A stretch of DNA of 64,000 nt from Canis aureus (Eukaryota; Chordata; Mammalia; Carnivora; Canidae), in NCBI RefSeq assembly GCF_053574225.1, contig NC_135616.1, forward strand, positions 52,301,001-52,365,000, in the 5' to 3' direction. Numbering within the stretch: the first letter of the stretch is position 1; each line of letters opens with the position of its first letter. The notes beneath the pieces are model-generated. The model saw only the letters and a program-made list of their open reading frames with translations. It was not told where the DNA came from and did not search any database. The position numbers were made by a program, and so were the translations under genes. Shown one piece after another: positions 28,401 to 33,700 of this stretch.

Positions 28401-29961
28401 CCTTGGCCTTCTCTCATTTTCTGAGTATTAAACCATTTGCCACCTATTAGAGAATGCTTGATACTCACTTGATTTTTCATCATCTGTGGCAGACTGGCTT
28501 TGTAGAGGAAACTGCAGCTGCCAGAGTGGAACGTGTGAAACAGGAAAAAGGCATTTTCTGGAAACACTTGGCTAAAGTTCCTGTAGAAGAAGCAAAGTGG
28601 TCATCTTTACAGGTACGGACTGCTTTTTGGTATGGGTCAAGCTTTAAGAGAAATTCTGCCCTTGTTGATAAAAAAAATTAGTATGGTTCCTGGCCTCATA
28701 CTATCAAAATATAATCAAATAGATCTAGACATATAAAATTCTCCTGTTTTACAGTAGCTGCTCTTTTAAAAATTACATTTCTTCCTCCTGAGAGGTTATC
28801 AACACACAGAGCAGAGGTGGGACTACAAAAAAAAAAAAAAAGTTTTAAATATCATACTAACTCATACACTCTTTCAATATGACTTTCAGTTGTTTCTAGT
28901 AACTTTTAGGAAGGTGAAGCTACAAATGTAGCAGTTTCTGAACCACAGAAGAAAACCAATGAACTCACCTTCCAGAATGTTTAGGTTGATCCCTTGCCAC
29001 CTTCATCAAACCAGCCTGAATAATTTCTGACAGTGTCCAGAAATCCTATCTTCCTATTATAAGGCAGAAGTCTGATACCACCAAGGATATTGTTTTGAGC
29101 ACCAGTAGTATATTTAGGATAACGATCCGTAAGAGGAACAATATTCTGGTGAGTTTTAGTTAGAACTCTTATATAAAAGAACTTAAGTTTATGTTAGTAA
29201 CTTGTTTTCAAGACATATTTAACTTTATAGATTTCAGGCCTAAAAGTTTCATAGCAGTGGTATAAATAAGCCCTCAAGAATTTATTATGATCTTCCTTAT
29301 TGGGAAGACCATGATTACAAAAGATGTGTTGGCCCAGATCTCCCCCTGCCACCCTTCCCAGTGCACTGATGCTAGAAAGCCTGACAATTTTTAATTGGGT
29401 TAAGCATCTGAAAGGCCATAGCACTTAGCATTAAAAAGTAAACTGGAATCATTCAGAGGATGCATACCTGGGGCTTTTTTTGTCAGAACAGATTACAAGA
29501 TATTTCCAAAGAGTACTCATTGGAAACGACTGGATGAGGCAGCATTCCTGTTACTTTCCTTGGACCCTAACAGTAATAGCACCCCGAATTACTGTGACAA
29601 ATGAGAAATGCCTTTGCATAGTATCTAGGTGATTACAGGCTTGGAGGTTCCCTCCTGTCCTTGTGAACCAATGATGAAATAAAATGTGCACATAAAACTC
29701 CCAAAAGTTCTTTTATCATCTTGGGAATGGGTATCATGGCACTACTTATCGTATGTTTTTCTCATTTGCCAGCCTTATTCAAAAAGAGCCCGTCATGAGT
29801 TCCCCTTGGAAGAAGAGTATAGGTCAGCATTGCAAGCAGCATCAGGGGCCCTGGAGGCAATTGAGTCATTACTCCAGAAGTCTCCTGCTCCAGAATGGTT
29901 TCTAATGAAAATGGAGACCCTCCAAGAAAGGATCGATGAGCTAAAACGACGTGTACTCTAG
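478..29961 (+). CDS. FIRRM: FIRRM (C1orf112/Apolo1), 3' two-thirds of the gene, 18 coding exons
   Basis: Eighteen exons with consensus splice sites (one GC donor) join in one open frame of about 690 codons from 478 to a TAG ending at 29961. The joined protein matches, as I recall it, human FIRRM from about residue 160 to the C-terminus; the first exons lie before the window. Established: FIRRM binds the AAA+ ATPase FIGNL1, and the complex removes or restrains RAD51 on chromatin in homologous recombination and interstrand crosslink repair; a mitotic PLK1-related role is also reported. Visible in the sequence: an alpha-helical, leucine-rich protein without a catalytic signature, a WCF tripeptide in MDAWCF (exon at 15563) that fits the WCF motif I associate with the DUF4487 family, and a charged, coiled-coil-prone last exon. 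The gene is convergent with SCYL3, as in human 1q24. The C-terminus ends KRRVL and is a few residues shorter than the human form I recall. Confidence 0.93.
625..1000 (+). repeat. L2 LINE 3' end
   Basis: Diverged copy of the L2 3' region: a pyrimidine-rich start, 'ctagaccacaagttccatg', 'gacagggcagagattat' and the closing 'gagttcaataaat'. In the FIRRM intron between 562 and 1197. Confidence 0.7.
1197..1335 (+). CDS. FIRRM: FIRRM coding exon
   Basis: Acceptor atttag after a long T tract, donor gtaagt. The first base completes AAG (Lys). It encodes LCEDILFSFHSCLQLAEQ and ends at a codon boundary. Only this frame is open and it matches FIRRM. Confidence 0.92.
1336..3086. other. FIRRM intron, no gene recognised
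   Basis: AT-rich intronic DNA with a strongly pyrimidine-rich stretch at about 2280-2420 and another at 1540-1570 (ccctcccacccaccccc). Short open frames here lack homology, splice context or codon bias. No repeat recognised with confidence. Confidence 0.6.
3087..3273 (+). repeat. CAN-SINE
   Basis: Begins gggcacctgggtggctgag, has the internal 'gggattgaggtctgtat', a CT-rich core and a long A tail. tRNA-Lys-derived carnivore SINE, moderately diverged. Confidence 0.9.
3291..3468 (+). repeat. CAN-SINE, second of a tandem pair
   Basis: Begins cctaggtggctcagtggttg, ends ataaataaaatctt plus A tail. Same orientation as the SINE just before it and separated from it by under 20 bp, so it inserted near the older tail. 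Confidence 0.9.
3475..3850 (-). repeat. probable ancient LTR-like/MaLR-class fossil
   Basis: Resembles the common mammalian repeat with 'cagttctggagg', 'ataaggacaccagt' and 'cccaaatacagtcacattc' blocks, in diverged form. I cannot assign the family. Confidence 0.35.
3938..4190 (-). repeat. SINEC_Cf-type SINE with 19-bp target-site duplication
   Basis: The element is 3957-4171, antisense, with a (TTTA)n/T-rich tail, (GA)n and the tRNA-derived head at the right end (cgctgcgccaccggggctgc). It is flanked by identical 19-bp repeats ccagtgatttagtttttct at 3938-3956 and 4172-4190. Confidence 0.93.
4351..4494 (-). repeat. older CAN-SINE
   Basis: Antisense copy ending accaactgagccacccaggt and beginning with an A/T-rich tail, aagattatttatttgagaga. 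Diverged, shortened core. Confidence 0.85.
4500..5760 (-). repeat. L1 LINE 3' segment
   Basis: Reads as an L1 3' end on the minus strand. On + the order is reversed 3' UTR, 'attccacatgtaagtgaaat', the TG/TATG microsatellite typical of this site, then 'gggctattgcaaataatgct' and 'gtgaggttgagc'-like blocks. Antisense to FIRRM. Confidence 0.85.
4982..5029. repeat. (TG)n(TATG)n microsatellite
   Basis: About eleven TG units, then five TATG units, inside the L1 segment. Confidence 0.95.
5774..5890. repeat. compound microsatellite (CTTT)n(CT)n(CCTT)n
   Basis: Three pyrimidine blocks in series, about 115 bp in total, ending in a T run that leads into an antisense SINE. Likely grew from the SINE tail/GA tract. 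It accounts for the low-complexity open frames on both strands. Confidence 0.95.
5891..6048 (-). repeat. older CAN-SINE
   Basis: Antisense, with 'ccctgagatcatgacctgag' and 'accaactgagccacccaggt' at its right end. Confidence 0.88.
6049..7194. other. FIRRM intron, mostly unassigned
   Basis: No gene seen. About 6868-7045 looks like a diverged ancient mammalian-wide repeat (acatttattgag... ccttcccaaggtatgtagtag... gactccatagtc), of the class often found as MIR/L2-like. Confidence 0.45.
7195..7950 (-). repeat. old L1 (L1M-like) 3' segment
   Basis: On + it shows the reversed-L1 blocks 'atttccagaagtggaactgc', 'gttaaggggatt', 'ttattggcaatttgtatttt' and 'ctgtgaactgccttctcatg'. Antisense to FIRRM; diverged. 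Confidence 0.65.
8132..8212 (+). CDS. FIRRM: FIRRM coding exon
   Basis: Acceptor ggaacag, donor gtaagg. 81 nt, phase 0 at both ends, so it could be skipped without a frameshift. Encodes YRLFQKTLKLCRFFANSL. Confidence 0.93.
8213..9204. other. FIRRM intron, unassigned
   Basis: AT-rich, with a 19-A run at 8736-8754. No gene or named repeat is recognised; the 60-codon frame across the A run has no supporting feature. Confidence 0.5.
9205..9435 (+). repeat. MIR SINE
   Basis: Core blocks 'ctcaaatcctaactttgctg', 'gctatgtaacttgatcaagt' and 'gagcacttggtaggtactca' follow the MIR consensus order at high divergence. Confidence 0.65.
9605..9669 (+). CDS. FIRRM: FIRRM coding exon
   Basis: Acceptor attttag, donor gtaaga. 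Encodes EFLPLLSDSCCTLHQLYL and ends with AG of a Ser codon finished by the next exon (AG plus C). Confidence 0.92.
9863..9946. repeat. short direct and inverted repeats
   Basis: cttaactagtacctt occurs at 9863-9877 and 9905-9919 (42-bp period). ataccaattata at 9920-9931 and its exact complement at 9935-9946 form a 12-bp stem with a 3-nt loop. Confidence 0.9.
10130..11945 (+). repeat. long L2/CR1-like LINE fossil, split by a SINE
   Basis: The left part is a decayed reverse-transcriptase region: 'ctcgtcaaggtcatcagtga', 'ctgtctgtagcatttgatcc', 'cctcactggctgcttctcct', 'gtgcctcagcggctggtctt' follow the order of the L2 RT ORF (RT motif region). The right part (11700-11945) is the L2 3' end. No intact frame remains. 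A CAN-SINE sits at 11177-11347. Confidence 0.75.
11177..11347 (+). repeat. CAN-SINE inside L2
   Basis: Begins gggggcgcctgggtggctca, with 'gattgagccccatgttggg'; no long A tail left. Confidence 0.9.
11946..12555. other. FIRRM intron, unassigned
   Basis: No gene. About 12050-12180 has weak similarity to an ancient MIR/L2-like repeat (aaagtcacacaactagtaac). Confidence 0.4.
12556..12742 (-). repeat. older CAN-SINE
   Basis: Antisense, 'aagatttattcatttttatt' tail side and 'accaactgagccacctagac' head side. Confidence 0.88.
13039..13187 (+). CDS. FIRRM: FIRRM coding exon
   Basis: Acceptor ctttctag, donor gtaagc. Begins with C of AGC (Ser), then KFPPSLYAAQISKAQQEE, and continues to DSKL plus one base of a Glu codon. 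Confidence 0.93.
13430..13559 (+). CDS. FIRRM: FIRRM coding exon
   Basis: Acceptor tcctgtaag, donor gtagaa (weak at +4 to +6). Contains LQFPQCLLLVVIMDKLPS; ends with AG of an Arg codon. The short intron before it (13188-13429) holds no repeat that I recognise. Confidence 0.92.
13880..14447 (+). other. GC-richer island followed by AATAAA and A-run; possible retrocopy
   Basis: In an AT-rich intron, about 13880-14220 is visibly richer in G and C. Downstream comes ataataaat (14413-14421) and then a run of about 13 A at 14435. This order resembles a reverse-transcribed mRNA 3' end. I recognise no parent gene, and the flanking repeats (aggaaatttcctc / aggaaaattctcc) match only partly. Confidence 0.3.
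14664..14850 (+). CDS. FIRRM: FIRRM coding exon
   Basis: Acceptor ccctgcag, donor gtaagt. Encodes VSLLKAIFYSFEQCAGEL and runs to FPEL; ends at a codon boundary. Confidence 0.93.
15563..15645 (+). CDS. FIRRM: FIRRM coding exon with the WCF motif
   Basis: Acceptor ttcattag, donor gtatga (non-optimal). Encodes NAVLSANMITSLLAMDAW followed by CF, giving the WCF tripeptide I associate with the FIRRM/FLIP (DUF4487) family. Ends with CG of a split Arg codon. Confidence 0.92.
15986..16037 (+). CDS. FIRRM: FIRRM coding exon (52 nt)
   Basis: Acceptor atatcag, donor gtgagt. Its first base completes CGA (Arg), then YGTAELCAHHVTIVAQL. A very short exon, only 340 nt from its upstream neighbour. Confidence 0.9.
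16372..16456. repeat. (TTTC)n microsatellite
   Basis: About 85 bp of CTTT units with a few interruptions, in a FIRRM intron. Confidence 0.95.
16736..16965 (-). repeat. SINEC_Cf SINE with 16-bp target duplication
   Basis: Element 16752-16949, antisense, T22-type tail, (GA)n, and the canid head reversed (ctgcgccacccagggatccc). Identical flanks gtgtcttttgtttctt at 16736-16751 and 16950-16965. Accounts for the longest open frame of this intron. Confidence 0.95.
16966..17615. other. FIRRM intron, unassigned
   Basis: AT-rich; no gene or named repeat seen. Confidence 0.5.
17616..17705 (+). CDS. FIRRM: FIRRM coding exon followed by a GC donor
   Basis: Acceptor ttttcctag. Encodes IKSCPGECYQLANLSVLL and ends FFFMAPSQQ. 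The donor is CAG|gcaagt, a GC instead of GT, with otherwise full U1 complementarity. The reading frame and the match to the human protein (next residues VEFIQKF) both require the junction here. Confidence 0.9.
18290..18490 (-). repeat. older CAN-SINE
   Basis: Antisense with a (TTTA)n tail on the left and 'aactgactgagccaccccgg' on the right. Confidence 0.88.
18491..20263. other. FIRRM intron after the GC donor, unassigned
   Basis: No gene. 19370-19560 resembles an ancient mammalian-wide repeat (ttctaggcacttgag... cacagatgaagaaaccgtag... gatccaagctggatctgtct) in the MIR/L2 class. Other short frames have no support. Confidence 0.45.
20264..20449 (+). CDS. FIRRM: FIRRM coding exon
   Basis: Acceptor tatttttag-like (attttag), donor gtaaaa (weak). 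Encodes VEFIQKFSPKAAENLPLW and ends RTLGELESL. A second AG lies 5 bases inside the exon; homology supports the outer one. Confidence 0.92.
20879..21105 (-). repeat. SINEC_Cf SINE with 14-bp target duplication
   Basis: Element 20893-21091, antisense, with CpG-containing 'gatcgcgccctgggcc'. Flanks tccatggtttttta at 20879-20892 and 21092-21105. Confidence 0.94.
21106..22497. other. FIRRM intron, mostly unassigned
   Basis: 21160-21345 carries an ancient repeat (cattcatccaacaaatatat... tctgccaagcactatttta... ttctcatgagcttgcattgt). The remainder is AT-rich with (TTTA)n at 22040-22059 and no gene. Confidence 0.5.
22498..22620 (+). CDS. FIRRM: FIRRM coding exon
   Basis: Acceptor ccctttag, donor gtaagg. 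123 nt, phase 0 at both ends. Encodes NTLLSALLAVCNSASEVL and ends LWAFLNPKL. Confidence 0.92.
22621..23464. other. FIRRM intron, unassigned
   Basis: No gene or named repeat seen; a 90-codon minus-strand frame at 22861-23133 lacks any recognised motif. Confidence 0.5.
23465..23655 (+). repeat. MIR SINE
   Basis: Blocks 'tagtcatatgatcttgagca', 'aaattatgtaacctctctgc' and 'ataataaatgctcact' follow MIR order. Confidence 0.7.
23706..23801 (+). CDS. FIRRM: FIRRM coding exon
   Basis: Acceptor ttatttaag, donor gtaaga. 96 nt, phase 0. Encodes GQPYIQQTLSFLLPLLGV; very hydrophobic and helical. Confidence 0.92.
23802..24869. other. FIRRM intron, unassigned
   Basis: No gene or named repeat recognised. 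Contains an AATAAA-like site at about 24215 (gaagaaataaaatg), which is not followed by an A tract. Confidence 0.45.
24870..25078. mobile_element. hAT-like DNA transposon fossil with 8-bp target duplication
   Basis: Element 24878-25070. Termini caggggttggcaaa and its near inverted copy tttgtcagtccctg (12 of 14 paired). Flanks ctttaagt (24870-24877) and ctttaaat (25071-25078) differ at one base. The length and the 'cctaaaatatttaccgtctg' block suggest a non-autonomous hAT element; exact family not assigned. Confidence 0.75.
25401..25514 (+). CDS. FIRRM: FIRRM coding exon
   Basis: Acceptor ccactttag, donor gtaata. 114 nt, phase 0. Encodes VVTLQTSLLKLE and LAVLDFVSSLGKFFIPQA. Confidence 0.92.
25795..26275 (+). 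repeat. ancient mammalian-wide repeat
   Basis: Blocks 'tgctatgtgtcaggtgctgt', 'gactttgtaggccatcataa' and 'gagaagctattggacgcatt' belong to a common old repeat seen again at 55083. Family not assigned from memory. Confidence 0.5.
26361..26465 (+). CDS. FIRRM: FIRRM coding exon
   Basis: Acceptor tctttttag, donor gtaatt. 105 nt, phase 0. Encodes DKILPNLSSIFDFLLADR and ends AFTQFAE. Confidence 0.92.
26466..27130. other. FIRRM intron, unassigned
   Basis: No gene or named repeat seen. Confidence 0.5.
27131..27211 (+). CDS. FIRRM: FIRRM coding exon
   Basis: Acceptor tttaatag, donor gtattt (weak). 81 nt, phase 0. Encodes GTNHEEIVPQCLRSEDTK and ends ISFLEK. Confidence 0.92.
27556..27739 (-). repeat. 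older CAN-SINE
   Basis: Antisense; 'aagattttattcatttattt' tail side, 'ggactgagccacccaagtgc' head side. Short flanking taaagct repeat. Confidence 0.88.
28198..28227. repeat. (CA)n microsatellite
   Basis: Interrupted CA repeat (acacatgcacgcacacacag) just left of an antisense SINE. Confidence 0.85.
28232..28402 (-). repeat. older CAN-SINE close to an exon
   Basis: Antisense copy with 'ccctgaggtcatgacctgag' near its right end. It stops about 90 bp before the FIRRM exon at 28493. Confidence 0.85.
28493..28612 (+). CDS. FIRRM: FIRRM coding exon
   Basis: Acceptor tgtggcag, donor gtacgg. 120 nt, phase 0. Encodes VERVKQEKGIFWKHLAKV. An old antisense CAN-SINE ends only about 90 bp upstream of the acceptor. 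Confidence 0.92.
28613..29772. other. last FIRRM intron, unassigned
   Basis: Contains an A15 run at about 28827. No gene or named repeat. Confidence 0.5.
29773..29961 (+). CDS. FIRRM: FIRRM last coding exon and stop
   Basis: Acceptor atttgccag. Encodes PYSKRARHEFPLEEEYRS, a helical stretch rich in Ala/Glu, then ERIDELKRRVL and TAG. The end is coiled-coil-like. The human protein, as I recall it, runs slightly further with a different last few residues. Confidence 0.93.
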   Translation, partial: PYSKRARHEFPLEEEYRSALQAASGALEAIESLLQKSPAPEWFLMKMETLQERIDELKRRVL

Positions 29962-30121
29962 GGTGGCCCTTAAATGGATTGGACCATGTTACTCATAGAT
30001 AGAACTGGGTATGATTTTTATCATCCTACACTCTATTTTGTAAATGAATATATTGATGTAAGTATGCATTTTCTAACACATATAAAACAACTTTTGTAAA
30101 GTTGAATCTAGTGAAAATAGT

Positions 30122-30127
30122 CTTTAT
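30122..30127 (-). terminator. SCYL3: possible distal SCYL3 poly(A) signal
   Basis: AATAAA on the minus strand in the context CCAATAAAGA. It lies inside the FIRRM 3' UTR; use would create antisense overlap of the two mRNAs. No transcript evidence is available here. Confidence 0.35.
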
Positions 30128-30344
30128 TGGACATTTAGAGAACAGGTGCGGGGGGTGATATTTCTCAAGAAGAACTTTGGTACAGTGTAATACATGTGGA
30201 GCAGTCAAGGACTGCCCAGGTACCCACAGGGCCAACAGATAGTACAACTGTAAACAAATAAATAAGCTGCCTAAGGAAACCTTAGCGATTTAAAATCATT
30301 TATATACTTTACAGCTAAAACTTTTTCAGTAAGTTGTATTTCAT

Positions 30345-30350
30345 AATAAA
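30345..30350 (+). terminator. FIRRM: FIRRM poly(A) signal AATAAA
   Basis: Canonical AATAAA about 385 nt after the stop, followed by T/G-containing sequence. It is the only canonical signal that I see on this strand between the stop and the SCYL3 coding end that is well placed to end the FIRRM mRNA, apart from AATAAATAA at about 30257, which could act as a proximal site. Confidence 0.65.
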
Positions 30351-30389
30351 GCTTACTCTTCTGTTAAAGAAATGGCACAAAATTAAGCT

Positions 30390-30710
30390 AATCAGCTTGA
30401 ATTTTTGTATTTATTTTCTTCTGGAATTGTCCTGGAAAAAAGCAGTAAATTCAACCTTTCCACAGCTACTTGCTCTTCACAGAAACTGGCCTTAGTCAGA
30501 CGCACACGGGCTCCTCCTCCAAGAAGCCAGCGCGGAGACTCTTCACCGCCGGGGCGCTAGCCAGCACTCGACCACTCACACTTCGGTTGGCACAGATGGG
30601 AGAAATGGATGCTTTTGGGTTTTCTTGTCTGCAGAGCCCGCTTTTGAGGTATTAGTTTGATTTTTTTTTTTTTTTTAAAGAAATCCTTTTCCCTAAAGTT
30701 ATACCCGTTG
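30390..30710 (-). other. SCYL3: SCYL3 3' untranslated region
   Basis: Runs from the stop towards lower coordinates. It contains an A-run (T-run on + at 30659-30676) soon after the stop and a relatively CpG-rich stretch at about 30500-30590 (several CG on both sides of gccggggcgc). The end is inferred from AATAAA at 30410-30415; use of the farther signal at 30122 would extend it into FIRRM's 3' UTR. Confidence 0.65.
30410..30415 (-). terminator. SCYL3: SCYL3 poly(A) signal AATAAA (proximal)
   Basis: TTTATT on +, read as AATAAA on the minus strand about 300 nt after the stop. It lies 60 bp from the FIRRM signal on the other strand. Confidence 0.6.
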
Positions 30711-30770
30711 TCACCAGTTATTATCTTCCCAGTTCAGCTCCCCTTCATCTCCCCAGCCTTCAGACTCTCC
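30711..30770 (-). CDS. SCYL3: SCYL3 last coding exon and stop
   Basis: Too short to stand out as an ORF. Acceptor cttgctgcag, then GESEGWGDEGELNWEDNN plus W and TGA. This matches the conserved acidic, Trp-containing C-terminus of SCYL3 (human ...LNWEDNNW). Confidence 0.93.
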   Translation of the reverse strand, partial: GESEGWGDEGELNWEDNNW

Positions 30771-33700
30771 CTGCAGCAAGAGAGAGCAAATCAAGGGCAG
30801 GCTGCTGAGACAAATCATTTCTGGATGTAAAGGGACCTAACACTTGCCAGAAGAGAGCCCCACGCTAAGTAAAATAACTTACTCTAACAGGAAGGTGCAA
30901 AGTAGGATTACTTTGGTTCCAGAGTTACAAAACCACAGCACTTGAAGTTAATTTCCCAAGGGCCATATATGTACAATTAAATTGATTTGATGACACCCTA
31001 TTCTTGGGTTTAACCCCTTTTAATCAGTGGGTTCTAAGAGTAACCAGTGGCCCATTAAACACTTAGTCTAAGCATTGCTTTTTTCTGGGGAAGGAAAGAT
31101 ATCATTTATAGGAACTCATTGCATTCATTTGTGCTTCACCCGTCACTGTAAGCAACTGTGTACATCAGTCTCTTCCCTCACTGAGAAAACAGTATGTCTG
31201 TTATAAATGAGACAGTGCAACTGGTACATACCCCTTAAATTAGCACGATTTACTAATCCTCACCTCAGTAATCTCTGCTGCAGCAAATTTTGAGGAGAAC
31301 TGCATCACTGTTGAGACGTCATCCTTGTTGGAAACCATCATTTCTGTCCTCAGTTCAGGCAAAATAAGAATAGCAGCTGAAGGTTTAATTTCTGGAATCA
31401 TATCAGCAAACCAGTCCAACTCTGGATCTTGTACTGGCTTCTTTTTTACTTGGATGGTAAATTCCTCTCCTAAACCAAGTTCTGATGGAGCCTTAAGGCG
31501 CCTTTCTTGTGATGACATGTTCGGTGGCTTGGTTTGGTCTGGGTTGTCCCTGCTTTGTGCATGATTAGTCTTTTGGGGTGGACTTGATTTTAAAGGCCTG
31601 GACTCTTCAGTGAGTGAAAGCAAAGTAGGAATGGCCTCCTGCTCCCCTGAGGTGCCCGGTCTAACAGCTGGGACTCCATCTCTCGCACTTATTTCAGTAT
31701 CTGTGCTGCTGGGTTCATAGTCGTCCCAAGCCACTGCCTCCTCCATGTTCAAGTTAGTGAGCGGGGATGTGGAGGTCTTGTAGGCTTCTGTGGGACAGCT
31801 CTGGATGCTGACAGTTTTGTTTTCAGGCTCCTCAGGCTCACTCCAATCAGGCCACTCCTCAGACTTTTTAGAATCTGGTGGGAAGTTCTCACCATCTCCA
31901 GAGTTATTTTTCACATCTGAGACTCCATTCATGGGAAACTTAATAGGTTGAGGAAATTTATCACCTGTGGGGATATGTACAGAAGTTATGTTCATAAAGT
32001 GTTAAGAGCAAGTAATATATTTAGGAAAAGGTTAACACTTTAAAAAAATGTATGGCTTTAATTTCATAAAAATATCCAGGTTACTAAATTGTACCTGCAA
32101 AAGAGATATCCCGGCAGAATGTAACAAATATGTGAGGTAGGTTATTCAGATACTTTAACTAGAGCATACAATTCTTCACTAAATATTCAAGCGTATTGTT
32201 TATTGGTGTATTATCTATAAACAAATATAGAAATGTTCTAAGCCAGGCAGTGTTAACCCCAAAAAGTGTTGTGTGCTCAAATAAGTTTGCCTTAACCCAA
32301 CATAGTATCTCTTTTATTTTTTTTAGAAGGGGGGGTGGGTGGCAGAAGAGAGAAAGAGAGAATCTTAAGCAGGCTCCATGCCCAGCACAGAGGGGCTTGA
32401 TCTCAAGACCCTGAGATCATGACCTGAGCTGAAATCAAGAGTAAGATGCTTAACCAACTGAGCCACCCAGGCAACCCTAACATACCCTCATTTTAATCAG
32501 ATTTCCTTAAATGTAGTCAAGGTCCTGGAATCTTGCACAATGAGTGTGTCAGGACTCTGCTACTAACATCTCCCCAAACTTACTTAACCACACAACTCTC
32601 TTTTTCATGGCATACCTACTGCCATCTAACAGAATTAGCATCCTCTGATACAGTTTGGAAAATGTTGCACTAAAGCACCAGAAGTACCAAAATAATGTCA
32701 GCTAGCTCTCCTCACCAGTTATGAAGAAATGGTAGGTATATAACCTGTAGTCCAGGAAAAGCAGATGACACCCCAGCTGACTACAGTTATACAGAAATCA
32801 GCCTCGTTATTCCCAAACTGCCCTTAATTTTTAAAATTTATAACTCTGTACTCAGGAATAACATTCATGTAACAGTGGAAAAACTATATAAATTGAATAT
32901 TTCTACCTGTCTGTAAAAGAGTATTGTAGCAATCTCGCTGTATCTGCTTCTTGCTGATGGGCATGCTGCCAGAAAAGAAACATTTAGGGAACATGCCAGA
33001 GGAGGGGTTCTCCAAGATTGGTGCCGTCTGACTCTGCTGGCTACAGAAGACGTGCGGGGGAGAATCTGAAGATAAATAAAAACTCCCAAAAATAAAAAGG
33101 ATAGTAAATAGCTTCTTGCTCTGTCAGGGTAAGTGAGTAACAGGGGAAATGGGTATATTTAACACAGATAAAGGATAAGTTGCAGAGAGAATCTGTAAAT
33201 ATCTGAAGAAACACACTCATTACAGAATGGCCTGCCTGTGTCCTCAAGGTGTTTCAGGGCAGGCTGAGGTCTACATGATGGTAAGGGACTTGAAACAGTT
33301 CAAGCATTGGGTGAGCAGTTGGATTAGATATAACCTTTAGAATACCTAATTAAAAAAGTTAACAGCCACTGAACATTTTGTCAATTTAAAATAATTGATT
33401 CTACTTAAAAAAAAAAAAAAAAGTCTAAGAATACAAGCACACCAATGTGAATGTACTTAATGCCACAAACTGTACAGTAAAAATGGTTAAAATGGTAAAT
33501 TTTATGTTACAAACATTTAACTCCCAGCTGGGGGAAAAAAATGTTTCCAAAAAAAAAATGGTCTTTAACAGTTTGCCAGAAAATTCATACTCAACAGTGG
33601 GCTTTGGTCAAAGGATTCCAGCAAAATTTTTGGCTTAATACTTCCTATGCCTAGGTAGGTCATCACAGGGAGGCCCTGCCTGACCTCTGCAAGCCCTGTA

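Larger units (their letters stand above)
29962..30370 (+). other. FIRRM: FIRRM 3' untranslated region
   Basis: Follows the stop without another splice signal and contains no repeat that I recognise. The 3' end is inferred from the AATAAA at 30345; cleavage would fall near 30365-30380. Its distal half may overlap the antisense SCYL3 3' end. Confidence 0.7.

Noticed and set aside
31240..31995. Single 251-codon reading frame as a stand-alone gene
   Set aside because: Its middle is one SCYL3 exon (31264-31964). The apparent ATG and the last seven codons lie in introns; splice signals and homology set the ends.
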